Positions 12,300 to 21,644 of a stretch of 64,000 nt of DNA are shown here, piece by piece. Under the pieces are notes generated by a model that saw only the letters and a list, made by a program, of their open reading frames with translations, made no database searches and was not told the DNA's origin. Location: NCBI GenBank assembly GCA_937924775.1, contig CALDUT010000002.1:186001-250000 (forward strand). Direction: 5' to 3'. The stretch comes from an uncultured Gemmata sp. (lineage in GTDB: Bacteria > Planctomycetota > Planctomycetia > Gemmatales > Gemmataceae). The position numbers were made by a program, and so were the translations under genes. Position 1 is the stretch's first letter; every line of letters begins with the position of its first letter.

Positions 12300-13325
12300 T
12301 CATTTCCGTATTTGAGAGAGGATTTTCGACACGATGCTTTCACCGATGTGCTGCAGCGGGAGGACCTCGACCGCGGCGCGGCGTTCAATCGCGGCTTTAG
12401 GCATGCCGAACACCACACAACTGGCTTCATCTTGGGCAATCGTGTGCCAACCGGCGCTGCGGAGGCGAAGCAAACCGGCCGCGCCATCGGAACCCATCCC
12501 TGTCAAAAGGGCTCCGACACCCAAGCGGGCGCTGTGAGCCGCGGCACTGGTGAACAGGACATCGACCGAGGGGCGGTAGGGGGAATGTCGCGGATGAGCG
12601 GTATAACGCAGAAGGCGATCGGGTCCGAGTTCGAGATGATCGTTGCTGACCGCGACATAAACCCAGCCGGGGTTGGGAACATCGCCGGATTTGGCCGCCC
12701 GAACTGGAAGCCGGCACCAAATGGCCAATTGCTGGACCAGCCCGGGAGCAAAATCGGCGGCGATGTGCTGGCTGATGAGGACCGCCGCGGGAAAATCCTT
12801 CGGGAAGGTGGAGAGGACGTGGGCCAATGCTTCGGGACCGCCGGTCGAAGCGCCCAGGACCACGAGCGGGGGAAAGTCGGCGGGGGCGGGCCCGACTTTC
12901 TGCACTGCGATCACGCTCGAACCGGTGATTCCAGCCAGTTCGGCTTCGAGTTGTTTCAAGCGTCTGATCAGCTTGTCCGCATTCAGAATGGCCCCGCTGG
13001 GCCCAAGTTGCGGGGTATCGACGGCATCCAGAGCGCCGGCCCCCATCGCCCGGCACGCCAGGGCGTAATTTGTGGCCACACTGACGGTAACGACCAAAAT
13101 CGGGCAGGGCGATTGCTTCATGATCCGTCGGGTGGCCTCGACCCCGTCGAGCCGAGGCATGACCAAGTCCATGAGAATCACATCCGGGGGATCGTTAGCC
13201 GCCTTGGACACCGCGTCTTCGCCATCCTCGGCCTGCCACGCCACATGATAACCCGGGACGGAGAGAATCACCCGTCGGAGGACTTCGCGAGCGAGAGCCA
13301 AATCGTTGACGATCGCAATACGCAT
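12300..13325 (-). CDS. wspF: CheB-type protein-glutamate methylesterase (WspF-like)
   Basis: Removes methyl groups from (or deamidates) the receptor and so resets the chemosensory array; phosphorylated by the CheA-type kinase. The 341 residues comprise a receiver domain (about 1-120, phospho-acceptor Asp53 in ILMDLVMPRLDG) and a CheB esterase domain. The esterase residues are intact: Ser in LGASTGGPEAL (near residue 159), His in ISQHI (near 183), Asp in TGMGSDGAAG (near 277). It is the last gene of the operon, 16 bases after the kinase stop. In the Pseudomonas Wsp system WspF occupies the same place. Confidence 0.93.
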   Translation of the reverse strand: MRIAIVNDLALAREVLRRVILSVPGYHVAWQAEDGEDAVSKAANDPPDVILMDLVMPRLDGVEATRRIMKQSPCPILVVTVSVATNYALACRAMGAGALDAVDTPQLGPSGAILNADKLIRRLKQLEAELAGITGSSVIAVQKVGPAPADFPPLVVLGASTGGPEALAHVLSTFPKDFPAAVLISQHIAADFAPGLVQQLAIWCRLPVRAAKSGDVPNPGWVYVAVSNDHLELGPDRLLRYTAHPRHSPYRPSVDVLFTSAAAHSARLGVGALLTGMGSDGAAGLLRLRSAGWHTIAQDEASCVVFGMPKAAIERRAAVEVLPLQHIGESIVSKILSQIRK

Positions 13326-13341
13326 TCGCGATAGATCCCTT

Positions 13342-16296
13342 TCAGTACAGGTTCTCGGCAGGACCGATCAAATCGACAACGGCTTCGATAAAGTGGTTGT
13401 CGTGAAAGCTACTTTTCGTGAGGTAGGCATTGGCCCCCACTTCCAGACCGCGTGTCCGGTCTTCGTCGCGTTCTTTGTACGATACGATAATGATTGGTAG
13501 ATCGCGGAGTTTGTCATCAGAGCGAACCGCTTGAATTAATTGCAGGCCATTCATCCGTGGCATATCAACGTCGGTGATGAGTAAATCATACGCTTCAGTG
13601 CGAATTTTGTTCCAGCCATCGGCACCGTCGACCGCGACGCTGACCTCATAGCCGTGGTTGAGGAGCAATTGACGTTCCACTTCACGCACCGTGATCGAAT
13701 CGTCCACCACCAAAATCCGTTTGACGCGCTTGCGGCCTGGCGGTCGCGTATCGCACGGAACCAAGGAACCGTTTTGGATATATTGATCCATCGAACGGAT
13801 CATGTCTTCAACATCAACAATCAAGACCGGCGAGCCATCGTCGAGAATGGCCGCGGCACTCAGATTCGGCACTTTCCCCAAGCGCGGATCGAGTGGGCGT
13901 ACCACCAGATCTTGTTCGCCATGGAAGCCATCGACAACCAAACCATATTCCCCGCTCGAGTCGCTCAAAAGAATCACGGGAAGCTCATCGAGCGGGGGAG
14001 TGGCGGAAGGAATGTCCAGAATCTGGGCAGCCATCACCAGGCCGACGTTCTGACCATCGACACGGACAAATTGTCGGTGTTCCAGTGAGCGTACCTGCTC
14101 GCGGCGCACCCGGATGAGCCGGTCGATCCGCGTGTGCGGGAAGGCATAAGGTTCGCCGGCGATATCCACCACCACAGCTCGAATCACCGAGAGGGTGAGC
14201 GGCAATTGGAGGTGGAAGGTGGTGCCGTGGCCGAGGTGGGTGGTGATGCGGACGTTGCCACCGACGCGGCGGACCGTGTCTTGGACGACGTCCAGCCCGA
14301 CACCGCGGCCCGAAAATTCCGTCACACGGTTGGCCGTGCTAAAACCGGGCAGAAATAGGAATTCCAAAAGCTCACTTTCCGACAGCCGGGCGGCCATCTC
14401 CGCGGAGGTCAACCTTTTCTCGACGACTTTTTGACGCAACTGGTGGAGATCAATACCCGCGCCGTCATCACTCACCGTCACCAGTAACATCCCCGCGCGG
14501 TGGCGGGCTTCAAGGGTGATCGTGCCCACCGGGGATTTCCCTTTCGCCACGCGGACATCGGGGGGTTCCAGGCCGTGATCAACCGCGTTGCGTACCAGGT
14601 GGGAAAGCGGTGACTCCAGCCGCTCCAGAATGTCGCGATCCACTTCGGTTTGTTCACCCAACACCACCAAACGGGCTTCTTTCCCCAAGGCCCGGGCCAT
14701 GTCGCGGACCAATCGCGGCAGGCCATGTACGCCATCCGCAAAGGGCCGCATGCGACTGGTGATGACTTCCCGGTATAAGCGGGTGTTGAGGTCTTCGGCC
14801 CGGGCGGCGTGGTCATCAAAGTTGGCTGTTTCCGTCTGCAGAAGCTGCCGGCACTGGGCCAGTTGGTACCGGGTTTGGGCCAGCCAATCGGCCAACTGAG
14901 CCGAAGTTGCCCCGCCCACCGTCGCATGGAAGGCACTATCGAGCATAGAAGCGACCAAGTCGTGGTGTTTCTTCAGTTTCATCAACGCAGTGGAGAACGT
15001 CGGCAGCCACCGGGCTTGCACCAACGATTCCCCAGCCAACCCCATCAAGCGGCTCAAACTCTGGGCCGTGACGCGCACCACGGCTTCCGCAGGGGCTACT
15101 GATGATGGTTTAGCTGAAGAACTCTGAGAAGCCGGTAAGGATTCCGCGATTTGCGAGGCCGCGTGGACCGGAGTTGGGGAGGGGCGGTTGGCCGAGGGGG
15201 CGTTGCCCGCCGACGCCGGGACTTTGGGTTCCGCCGCCATCGCGGGCGGAGACGCGGGGGGCATGGGTGACAGTGGAACTTGCGACGCGACTTCCCCACC
15301 AGTTGATGACGCAGCGGTCGCCTGCGTGAAAATCCGCGTGATTTCGGTTATGCTGGCGTGGGCGGATTCAAGCCAAGCTGTGAAGGTTTCCTCGTCCGTG
15401 GACAGAAGCGGAGCGAGTGTGGCGATGGTGTAGTGCAGCCAGTCTTGCGCCACCGGGGAAATGACCCGGCGGTGGTCACGAGCGGTTTGCAGATACTGGG
15501 CGATGGCTGAGGCCAGGGCTGCGATTGGTTCACACTTGACCAATCGGGCGGCTCCGCGTAGCAGTTTGAGTGTTTCGAGGACCGTATCGACGGCCGTGGG
15601 GTCAGTCGGTAGGGCGGAAACTAACTTTTGCAGATTCAGCAGATAACTCCGCAATTCTTCTCGGAACAAATCGGGTATGGAATGCTCTGGCGGGAGGGAA
15701 AATGGTTCTTGTGGAATATGGACCCGCTCGAACGGGGGTACGGGTGGGAACCCCGCGGTTGTCGATTCTGAAGCCGAAGTGGACTGTTTGCCGCTGATGT
15801 GAGTTGGAGTTTGCGGGAGTGGTTCTGAGACTGGGGTTGGGGCGGATGCTAGCGATTCCTCGCGAGCTGGTGACTCTGGGGGGGTCGCGCGGCTGCGGCT
15901 TTGGGCCATGGCAAGAAATCGCGGTTCGAGTTTTTGAACTGCCGCGGCATTTTCCGATTCCCATAGGGCTACCGTTTGGCTGGTAAGGGTAGCGAGTTGG
16001 GCTAACCGATCGGTACCTTGCAGCAAATCGTCGATATCGTCGGCTGTCAGCTGGGCGGTTCTAGCTTGGGCCGCGACGAAGGCATCTTCCATGACGTGAG
16101 CCAAGCGGACTGCGGCTTCAATCCCGACAATGCGGGCAGCCCCTTTGATGGAGTGCGCGGCCCGCATGAGCGATTCCAGAAGTGCCGGATCGGGGGCATG
16201 GGGGTCGAAGGCGATCAGACCCGCCGCGAGGGTGTCGGCATGGGCTTTCACCTCCTCGCGGAACAGCTCGAACATGGCTTCATCGACGGGGATCAT
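13342..16296 (-). CDS. wspE: CheA-type hybrid histidine kinase with C-terminal receiver (WspE-like)
   Basis: 984 residues. Domain order: Hpt (1-110; phospho-acceptor His48 in RAAHSIKGAARIVG), a Pro/Ser-rich linker, a second Hpt-like bundle (about 210-320) whose motif reads LKLLRGAARLV and lacks the His, a second linker, a dimerisation helix, a CheA ATPase (LVRNAVDHGLEPPDV, VSDDGAGID, GRGVGLDVV), a CheW-like domain and a receiver (ILVVDDS, phospho-Asp in LITDVDMPRMNG). The fused receiver instead of a free CheY is typical of WspE. The start overlaps the upstream coupler stop as ATGA. It should phosphorylate the CheB protein and the first-gene regulator of this operon. Confidence 0.94.
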   Translation of the reverse strand: MIPVDEAMFELFREEVKAHADTLAAGLIAFDPHAPDPALLESLMRAAHSIKGAARIVGIEAAVRLAHVMEDAFVAAQARTAQLTADDIDDLLQGTDRLAQLATLTSQTVALWESENAAAVQKLEPRFLAMAQSRSRATPPESPAREESLASAPTPVSEPLPQTPTHISGKQSTSASESTTAGFPPVPPFERVHIPQEPFSLPPEHSIPDLFREELRSYLLNLQKLVSALPTDPTAVDTVLETLKLLRGAARLVKCEPIAALASAIAQYLQTARDHRRVISPVAQDWLHYTIATLAPLLSTDEETFTAWLESAHASITEITRIFTQATAASSTGGEVASQVPLSPMPPASPPAMAAEPKVPASAGNAPSANRPSPTPVHAASQIAESLPASQSSSAKPSSVAPAEAVVRVTAQSLSRLMGLAGESLVQARWLPTFSTALMKLKKHHDLVASMLDSAFHATVGGATSAQLADWLAQTRYQLAQCRQLLQTETANFDDHAARAEDLNTRLYREVITSRMRPFADGVHGLPRLVRDMARALGKEARLVVLGEQTEVDRDILERLESPLSHLVRNAVDHGLEPPDVRVAKGKSPVGTITLEARHRAGMLLVTVSDDGAGIDLHQLRQKVVEKRLTSAEMAARLSESELLEFLFLPGFSTANRVTEFSGRGVGLDVVQDTVRRVGGNVRITTHLGHGTTFHLQLPLTLSVIRAVVVDIAGEPYAFPHTRIDRLIRVRREQVRSLEHRQFVRVDGQNVGLVMAAQILDIPSATPPLDELPVILLSDSSGEYGLVVDGFHGEQDLVVRPLDPRLGKVPNLSAAAILDDGSPVLIVDVEDMIRSMDQYIQNGSLVPCDTRPPGRKRVKRILVVDDSITVREVERQLLLNHGYEVSVAVDGADGWNKIRTEAYDLLITDVDMPRMNGLQLIQAVRSDDKLRDLPIIIVSYKERDEDRTRGLEVGANAYLTKSSFHDNHFIEAVVDLIGPAENLY

Positions 16297-16961
16297 CGCA
16301 GCCGCTCCCGGAGAGTTTGGAAGAGTCGGGATTCGTCGAGTAAGCCCACCGAGTGCGATTGGTAAGGGAAGACACCGCGGGTCAATTTGGCTTGGGCGCG
16401 GTTGAGCGTAGGGGCCGGGGGAACCAGTTGTGGCATGGCAAGACGATGGACCTGATCGACTTCATCGGCTCGGAAAACCCAATTTTCCTTGTCGCGGTGG
16501 ATGACCACGAAGCGTTGTCGGTCGTGGTCGGGCACGGAGTTCTCCGCGGTGCCCAGGATCAGATCGAGGCGGACACACACGAGCAATTCTCCGCGGATAT
16601 TCACCAAGCCGGCCAGGATCCCCCCCCGGTGGGGGATCCGATGCACCACGCGCGGCCGTGTCACTTCTGTCAGGCTGGCGACCGGTAAGGCCAACCATTC
16701 AGGGCCGAGGCGAAAAACCAGCACGCTGACCCGTTCTCCATCGGCCTCTTCTTCCGGAATGGCTAAGCGTGTCGTCCATTCGTCGACATAACCGGGGGGG
16801 GAGGGGGCATCGAGAAAGCGGCGACCGGCGGCGGCGAAGACCGGACAATTGTTGCAATGGATGTGGGTGGAGAGTTCGGGGCAGGAGCGATCGCCGCGAA
16901 TGCCGATGGTTTTCCAGCATTGTTCGTCCGTCTTGACCACGGGGAGAGTGGTTCGGTTCAT
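16293..16961 (-). CDS. wspD: CheW-like coupling protein with Cys-containing N-terminal extension (WspD-like)
   Basis: Scaffold linking the receptor to the CheA kinase. 222 residues; a CheW domain occupies about 75-210 (VLVFRLGPEWLALPVASLTEV, GLVNIRGELLVCVRLD). The N-terminal part, CWKTIGIRGDRSCPEL then HIHCNNCPVF, resembles the WspD-specific extension as I remember it from Pseudomonas and supports the Wsp assignment. Four cysteines there might bind a metal, which is inference. Overlaps the CheR gene upstream and the kinase downstream, both by ATGA, implying translational coupling. Confidence 0.9.
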   Translation of the reverse strand: MNRTTLPVVKTDEQCWKTIGIRGDRSCPELSTHIHCNNCPVFAAAGRRFLDAPSPPGYVDEWTTRLAIPEEEADGERVSVLVFRLGPEWLALPVASLTEVTRPRVVHRIPHRGGILAGLVNIRGELLVCVRLDLILGTAENSVPDHDRQRFVVIHRDKENWVFRADEVDQVHRLAMPQLVPPAPTLNRAQAKLTRGVFPYQSHSVGLLDESRLFQTLRERLR

Positions 16962-18148
16962 GAATGGCCCTCCGGGGTGGCATTCTGGAGGCGGCGGCGT
17001 AGCACCGCGGCGCGGGCCCGGTCGCCTTTGCGTTCACACAACGCGAGCATATGCGAGAGAGCCTCGATGTGGTCGGGTACCAGATAGAGGGTTTTGCGAA
17101 AAAGATCGAAGGCGGTCTCGGTGTGGCCCAACGCGAGATGGATTACACCCAAAAGGGCCAGGGTGTCGGCATCGGTGGGGGTCTGGAGCAGTAATTCCTC
17201 ACACACCTTGCGCGCTTGTTCGAGCTGCCCCGCATCGGCCAAAGCCCGCGCGGTGGGGAGCGTCTGGGGTGGTATTGGCTCAGCCGCCGCGGAAAGCGTG
17301 CCCCAATCGGTAGGCAACGGTGTTGGCCGGGAAATATCACCCCTGAAACCGGCATTTACACGCCGATAGATGCCCATCTCCATCGGGCCATCGAGGGCAA
17401 AGCGGTTGGCCGGCAGTCGGTCGGCTTCGGCTGCTGTCAGGCACAGTCGCCCATCGGAAGTTAAAAGCCGCTCGAGGTTGCAGAGGGCGAGGTGCCGTGC
17501 TTCGGCGGTCAGGTAGATGAACAGATTGCGGCAAATAATCAGGTCATAGGGTTTTTCCCTGGCCAGGAGCCGGGGGTTGGTCAGATTACCTAGGTGGAAA
17601 TGGACATAGGTGCGCAGGTGGGGAAGTAATTCCCACTCATCGTGACAAGGTCGGAAGTAGAGCGTACGCAGCTCGGGATTCGCTTCGCGGAAGGAAAAGC
17701 TGCCATAGCGGGCACGCAAGGCCTTTTCCAGTGCCCGTTGGGAAACATCGACCGCGTCGATGTGGACTTCCTCACTACTTAAGAATCGCTCATACAGAGC
17801 GATGGCTAGGGAATACGGTTCCTCGCCGGTGCTGCAGGGGATGCTCAAGATACGGACCGGAGGATCGCGCGTGGGGCAATTGAGCCGTTCCGCGACGATG
17901 TTCGCCAATCGGCTGAATAATGGGTAGCCCCCACGAAAAAACCACGTTTCTGGGACAACCAATTCCGCGACGAGAGCATCGCGTTCATGGGGGTCGCTCA
18001 GCAAGCGTGCGGCGTAAACCGCAGGGTCGTCGATGGCCCGGGCGGTCATCCGTGCTGCCACGATTTGTTCGAGGAAATGTGGGCCAAGGCTGGTGGGGTC
18101 CAGCCCCAACTGGTCGCGAACGATCGCTTCAATCGAGCGAATATTCAC
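16958..18148 (-). CDS. wspC: CheR-type receptor methyltransferase with C-terminal TPR (WspC-like)
   Basis: Methylates glutamates of the chemoreceptor using SAM. With the GTG at 18148 the protein has 396 residues. That start overlaps the upstream stop as GTGA, whereas the longer frame from 18208 adds an unconserved Arg-rich stretch. CheR N-domain about 1-80; SAM motif RILSIPCSTGEEPYSLAIAL; IICRNLFIYL. The C-terminal 110 residues hold tetratricopeptide repeats (ALADAGQLEQARKVCEELL, ALLGVIHLALGHTETAFDLF), the arrangement found in WspC and in CheRs that dock to other partners. Confidence 0.93.
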   Translation of the reverse strand: MNIRSIEAIVRDQLGLDPTSLGPHFLEQIVAARMTARAIDDPAVYAARLLSDPHERDALVAELVVPETWFFRGGYPLFSRLANIVAERLNCPTRDPPVRILSIPCSTGEEPYSLAIALYERFLSSEEVHIDAVDVSQRALEKALRARYGSFSFREANPELRTLYFRPCHDEWELLPHLRTYVHFHLGNLTNPRLLAREKPYDLIICRNLFIYLTAEARHLALCNLERLLTSDGRLCLTAAEADRLPANRFALDGPMEMGIYRRVNAGFRGDISRPTPLPTDWGTLSAAAEPIPPQTLPTARALADAGQLEQARKVCEELLLQTPTDADTLALLGVIHLALGHTETAFDLFRKTLYLVPDHIEALSHMLALCERKGDRARAAVLRRRLQNATPEGHS

Positions 18149-18606
18149 GATTCGTACCCCATTTCGATCAAGCCGCCGGCCCCTTGGGCGACTTGGGACA
18201 ATAGCCAATCGGGATCCAGCAAGCGCAGGATGCCTTCTCCGTCGGCCAAAGCGGGTCCGAGGCTGGGCCGCCCCAGCGGGCCGGGAATCGGCTGGGCCAC
18301 TCCTGGCCTAATGTGGCGAATCTCGGCCACCTGCGCAGCCAGTAAGCCCACCAGCGCTTCGGGAACATCCAGCGGGTAGGGAAAGAGGATGATCCGGCTG
18401 CTGAGAAGTGCCGGGCATGGCCCGACACCGGCCAATTCGTGCAGATCAACCACTGGGACAACTCGGCCGCGATAGATGAACACCCCGGCGATCCACGGCG
18501 GGGCGCCATGAACCACCGTCAGGCGCACCCGCGGAATGACTTCCCGGATTCGCCGGACATCCACCGCGACTTTATCGGCCCCAACTTGGAATACTAATCC
18601 GAGCAT
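18145..18606 (-). CDS. wspB: CheW-like coupling protein (WspB-like)
   Basis: Short 153-residue CheW domain coupling the membrane receptor to the kinase. Recognisable pattern: GLVFQVGADKVAVDVRRIREVIP, WIAGVFIYRGRVVPVVDLHELA and a C-terminal helix. It starts 12 bases after the receptor stop and its TGA overlaps the GTG start of the CheR gene. Position as second coupler-bearing gene of the operon matches WspB. Confidence 0.9.
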   Translation of the reverse strand: MLGLVFQVGADKVAVDVRRIREVIPRVRLTVVHGAPPWIAGVFIYRGRVVPVVDLHELAGVGPCPALLSSRIILFPYPLDVPEALVGLLAAQVAEIRHIRPGVAQPIPGPLGRPSLGPALADGEGILRLLDPDWLLSQVAQGAGGLIEMGYES

Positions 18607-18618
18607 GGCCGGGCCTAT

Positions 18619-20271
18619 CTAGGCTTTGAACTGGGCGATCTCTTGGTTTAACCCTTCAACGGCCTCCCGCAAGGCTGCGGTGGCCCGTTCGAATTCCTGG
18701 ATCGACTGCGCTGAACGCCGGGTGGCTTCGGCAATTTGTGTCATCGCGTCGTTGATCTGCTGCGCACCCGCGGCCTGGTTGCGCATACCGTCGTTGACCA
18801 GTTGGAAGCGGCTGCTGAGGGCCTGCACCTCGTTGATAATCTCCCAAGTCATTTGATTCAAGCGGGTAACTTGGGAAACCCCGGAGCGAACTTCGTCGGC
18901 GAATTTGTCCATTTGCATGACCCCGGCGGAAACCGCGTCTTGCATTTGGCGAACCATAGTTTCAATGTCGAGGGTGGCCACAGCGGTTTGGTCGGCCAAC
19001 CGGCGGATTTCACGAGCGACGACGAGGAAGCCCCGGCCGTATTCGCCCGCTTTTTCCGCTTCAATCGCCGCATTGATGGACAAAAGATTGGTTTGATCCG
19101 CGACCTTTGTGATGGTTGTCACCACGGCGTTGATGCTATCGGCCTTTTCACGGATCATGCCCAATTTGTTGGAAACACTGGTGGTCGACTCCACCAACTG
19201 CTTCATCTCATTGGCCATTTTGGTGGTGTTGTCGCGACCGGTTGTGGCCAGTTCGGCGGCGTGGCGCGCGCTTTCACTGACTTCGTTCATGGTGCCGGAG
19301 AGGTCTTTACTGGTCGCCGAGACTTCTCGGACACTGGCAGCTACCTGCGTGGTCGAAGCGCTGAGGTTGTTGACCGTTTGTTCCTGATTGCGTGCTGTCA
19401 TAGCGATTTGGGCTGCGGTCGAGAGCAATTGCAAGCTGGCTTCGCGAACTTTCACCACGATGCCCTGGACTTTGGCGATGAGGGCATTGATGCCGGCAGC
19501 CAATTGCGCCATTTCGTCCTTGCCCTCGACGGCTAGTCGTGCGGTCAGGTCGGCCTCGCCACTGGCCATCTGTTGGATGCGCTCTAGCAGGAGCCAAGCC
19601 GATTGTGTGATACTGCGAATGATGATCCAACCGAATAAGCAGAAAAGCACTAGGGCGATGATCGTGAAGGCCAAGGTGACATTCTGCCAGGTGGCGATGG
19701 TGCGGGCGAGGTCGTTCTCCGCGGCGGCCGTGGCCACTTCTTCTTTCTGGCCGGCTTCTTGGATCAGTTGGCTTTGCTCGCGGTAAACGTCTTTGATTTC
19801 GGCGAGGGCTTCATCCGCGAGCTTTTTGCGGGCCGGATCATTACTTTGGGCATTAGGTAAGTAGCGGGTTTTGGCGATGTCAAAGAACCGCGTCGCTTTT
19901 TTATCGGCCAGTTCCAACGTTTGCCGTGTGGGATGATTGCGTTCCAACCGGGAGAACCAGTGGTCGCGGCGGACCAGGTATTGTGTTTCGTAGTCTTCAA
20001 ACGCTGCCCGGGCGCGGCTGATGTCTTCCGGCTTCTCGGCGGTCTGAATTTCCAACAACATCAGGTAAGGCCGCCCAATCAGCAGCGGCGGCGGTAACAT
20101 TTCGTTCACTAACTCTTTGCGCGCGCTCAGTTCGCGATAGACCGGACCACCGATGCTATGGCGAGCGATAATGTATGCCCGAACACCGATGATCGCGCCC
20201 ATTACCACGGTGTAGGTGATGAGGAGGGCATACAGTTTGGTTCGCAGGTTGAGGTTTCTGAGCTGGAGCAT
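18619..20271 (-). CDS. wspA: membrane chemoreceptor / methyl-accepting protein (WspA-like)
   Basis: 550 residues from the ATG at 20271. Alternatives are an in-frame ATG at 20304 and a TTG at 20352; none has a clear ribosome site. TM1 at about 10-32, a helical periplasmic domain of about 160 residues, TM2 at about 197-218, HAMP, then a long coiled-coil signalling domain. The kinase-binding hairpin reads [20 protein letters not shown] and is followed by [20 protein letters not shown], very close to WspA receptors. In Pseudomonas WspA responds to surface contact; the ligand or stimulus here is unknown. Confidence 0.92.
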   Translation of the reverse strand: MLQLRNLNLRTKLYALLITYTVVMGAIIGVRAYIIARHSIGGPVYRELSARKELVNEMLPPPLLIGRPYLMLLEIQTAEKPEDISRARAAFEDYETQYLVRRDHWFSRLERNHPTRQTLELADKKATRFFDIAKTRYLPNAQSNDPARKKLADEALAEIKDVYREQSQLIQEAGQKEEVATAAAENDLARTIATWQNVTLAFTIIALVLFCLFGWIIIRSITQSAWLLLERIQQMASGEADLTARLAVEGKDEMAQLAAGINALIAKVQGIVVKVREASLQLLSTAAQIAMTARNQEQTVNNLSASTTQVAASVREVSATSKDLSGTMNEVSESARHAAELATTGRDNTTKMANEMKQLVESTTSVSNKLGMIREKADSINAVVTTITKVADQTNLLSINAAIEAEKAGEYGRGFLVVAREIRRLADQTAVATLDIETMVRQMQDAVSAGVMQMDKFADEVRSGVSQVTRLNQMTWEIINEVQALSSRFQLVNDGMRNQAAGAQQINDAMTQIAEATRRSAQSIQEFERATAALREAVEGLNQEIAQFKA

Positions 20272-20400
20272 GGTTGCGAGCCAAGTGGGAGAAGGTGTCG
20301 GCATTAGCGATACTAACGGCTCGACACGATCCGTCCAGAAGCTTCTTGCCAACCGCCTGGGTTCCCGGGCTTACTCAGCTAGTGCCATCGCTACAAGCGT

Positions 20401-21561
20401 TCAGAAACGCACGTCCAGCATCGAGAAATCGTCGGCTAATATCTCTTTTCCGTGAAGTTGTTGGACAAACTGCCAATGCCGTTCAATCAGTTCGCCATTG
20501 TGCAGCAGCTCGTGTTGCAGCCGGGCAAGAAATTCCTCGAAGGGCCACATCGCCCCATTGGGTTGTTCAATTTCAAAAATCCCATCACTGAACACCAATA
20601 ACCGCGAGCCTTCGGGTACACCGATACGTTGTGTGTCGTAGGGCAATTCGGGTACCATGCCGACGGCCGGGGCTTCGGCGGTTAGTTGGTGCAGCTGGCC
20701 GCTAGCTTGAAGCAGCGCCGGGGGATGTCCGGCATTGCAGTAGGCCAAACTCCGACCACTGACGGCGTAGACCCCGTACCAGATGGTGAAGTACTTTCCA
20801 TCTTGGCGATCCATTTGGAACATATCGTTGAGCCGGGTGACGACCGCCCCCGGTTCGCGCATGTCCACATCCTGCATGCCCTTGAGAGAAATCACATTCG
20901 CGGCCGAAACGGCCAGCAAGGCCGAGCCGACACCGTGGCCACTCACATCCAGCAAATAGATCGCCAAGTGGTCCGGGTCGATCCAGTGGTAACCAAACAT
21001 ATCGCCGGCCAGTTGCGTCGAGGGGACGAACTTCCACTGGATGGTTACTGGACCCTGGGTCAATGGCGGCGGCAACAGTGAGCGAACATAGCTGGCCGCC
21101 CGCGCCAATTCGGCGGCCATTTCCCGCTGCGTGGCGGCCAATTGCCGGTAGGCTTCATTCCGTTCCAACAAGTTGATGTAACCGCGGGAATGATAGCGGA
21201 CGCGGGCGACAACTTCGAGCTTGTCAGGCAACTTGACCAAATAATCGTTTGCACCCAAAGCGAAGGCTTTGGCCTTCACAACGGGTTCTTCTTTGCTCGA
21301 GAGTACCACCAGAGGCGTTTCCCGCGTCGTTGGGTTGGCGCGAAAAAACTTCACGAGCTGTAACCCATCGATTTCCGGCATCACCAAATCTTGCAAAATG
21401 ACCGTAGGCCGGAATTCGTTGGCTGTGTCGAGCGCTAACGCCGGATCCGGGCAGTAGCGGAATTCGATCCCCGGCTCATCCGCGAGCATTCGCCGCACGG
21501 TTTCGCCCACCATAGGCTGATCGTCGATCAGTAAGACTTTGACTGTTTGCGAGTCGACCAT
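20401..21561 (-). CDS. response regulator: WspR-like receiver fused to a SpoIIE/PP2C phosphatase
   Basis: 386 residues. The receiver (1-130) starts VKVLLIDDQPMVGETVRRML, has phospho-Asp58 in VILQDLVMPEIDG, and ends GANDYLVKLPDKLEVVARVR then YHSRGYINLLERNEAYRQL. This resembles WspR, including the linker, as I recall it. Instead of GGDEF, residues 180-386 form a PPM/SpoIIE phosphatase: QLAGDMFGYHW, YLLDVSGHGVGSALL, CNAGHPPALL and LLVFSDGIFE, with the metal-binding Asp residues present. By analogy with RsbU it would dephosphorylate a STAS anti-anti-sigma factor; none is encoded nearby. First gene of the operon, divergent from the next gene with only 83 bases between. Confidence 0.92.
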   Translation of the reverse strand: MVDSQTVKVLLIDDQPMVGETVRRMLADEPGIEFRYCPDPALALDTANEFRPTVILQDLVMPEIDGLQLVKFFRANPTTRETPLVVLSSKEEPVVKAKAFALGANDYLVKLPDKLEVVARVRYHSRGYINLLERNEAYRQLAATQREMAAELARAASYVRSLLPPPLTQGPVTIQWKFVPSTQLAGDMFGYHWIDPDHLAIYLLDVSGHGVGSALLAVSAANVISLKGMQDVDMREPGAVVTRLNDMFQMDRQDGKYFTIWYGVYAVSGRSLAYCNAGHPPALLQASGQLHQLTAEAPAVGMVPELPYDTQRIGVPEGSRLLVFSDGIFEIEQPNGAMWPFEEFLARLQHELLHNGELIERHWQFVQQLHGKEILADDFSMLDVRF

Positions 21562-21644
21562 GCACCTATTACAAACCGAGAAAATGAGAAAGAAAAGTCG
21601 TCGAATCGGAATGTAACGGTTGGAAGGAGGCCGCGGTCGCGATT
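21562..21644. promoter_or_regulatory. divergent promoter region of the Wsp-like operon
   Basis: These 83 bases separate the start of the response regulator gene (minus) from the start of the 308-residue gene (plus). All seven minus-strand operon genes are tightly spaced, so the operon promoter is expected here. I could not pick out convincing -35/-10 or -24/-12 elements. Confidence 0.4.

Noticed and set aside
12312-13334. 340-codon open frame on the plus strand inside the CheB gene
   Set aside because: Antisense to a gene with intact catalytic motifs; arises from the codon bias of the real gene.
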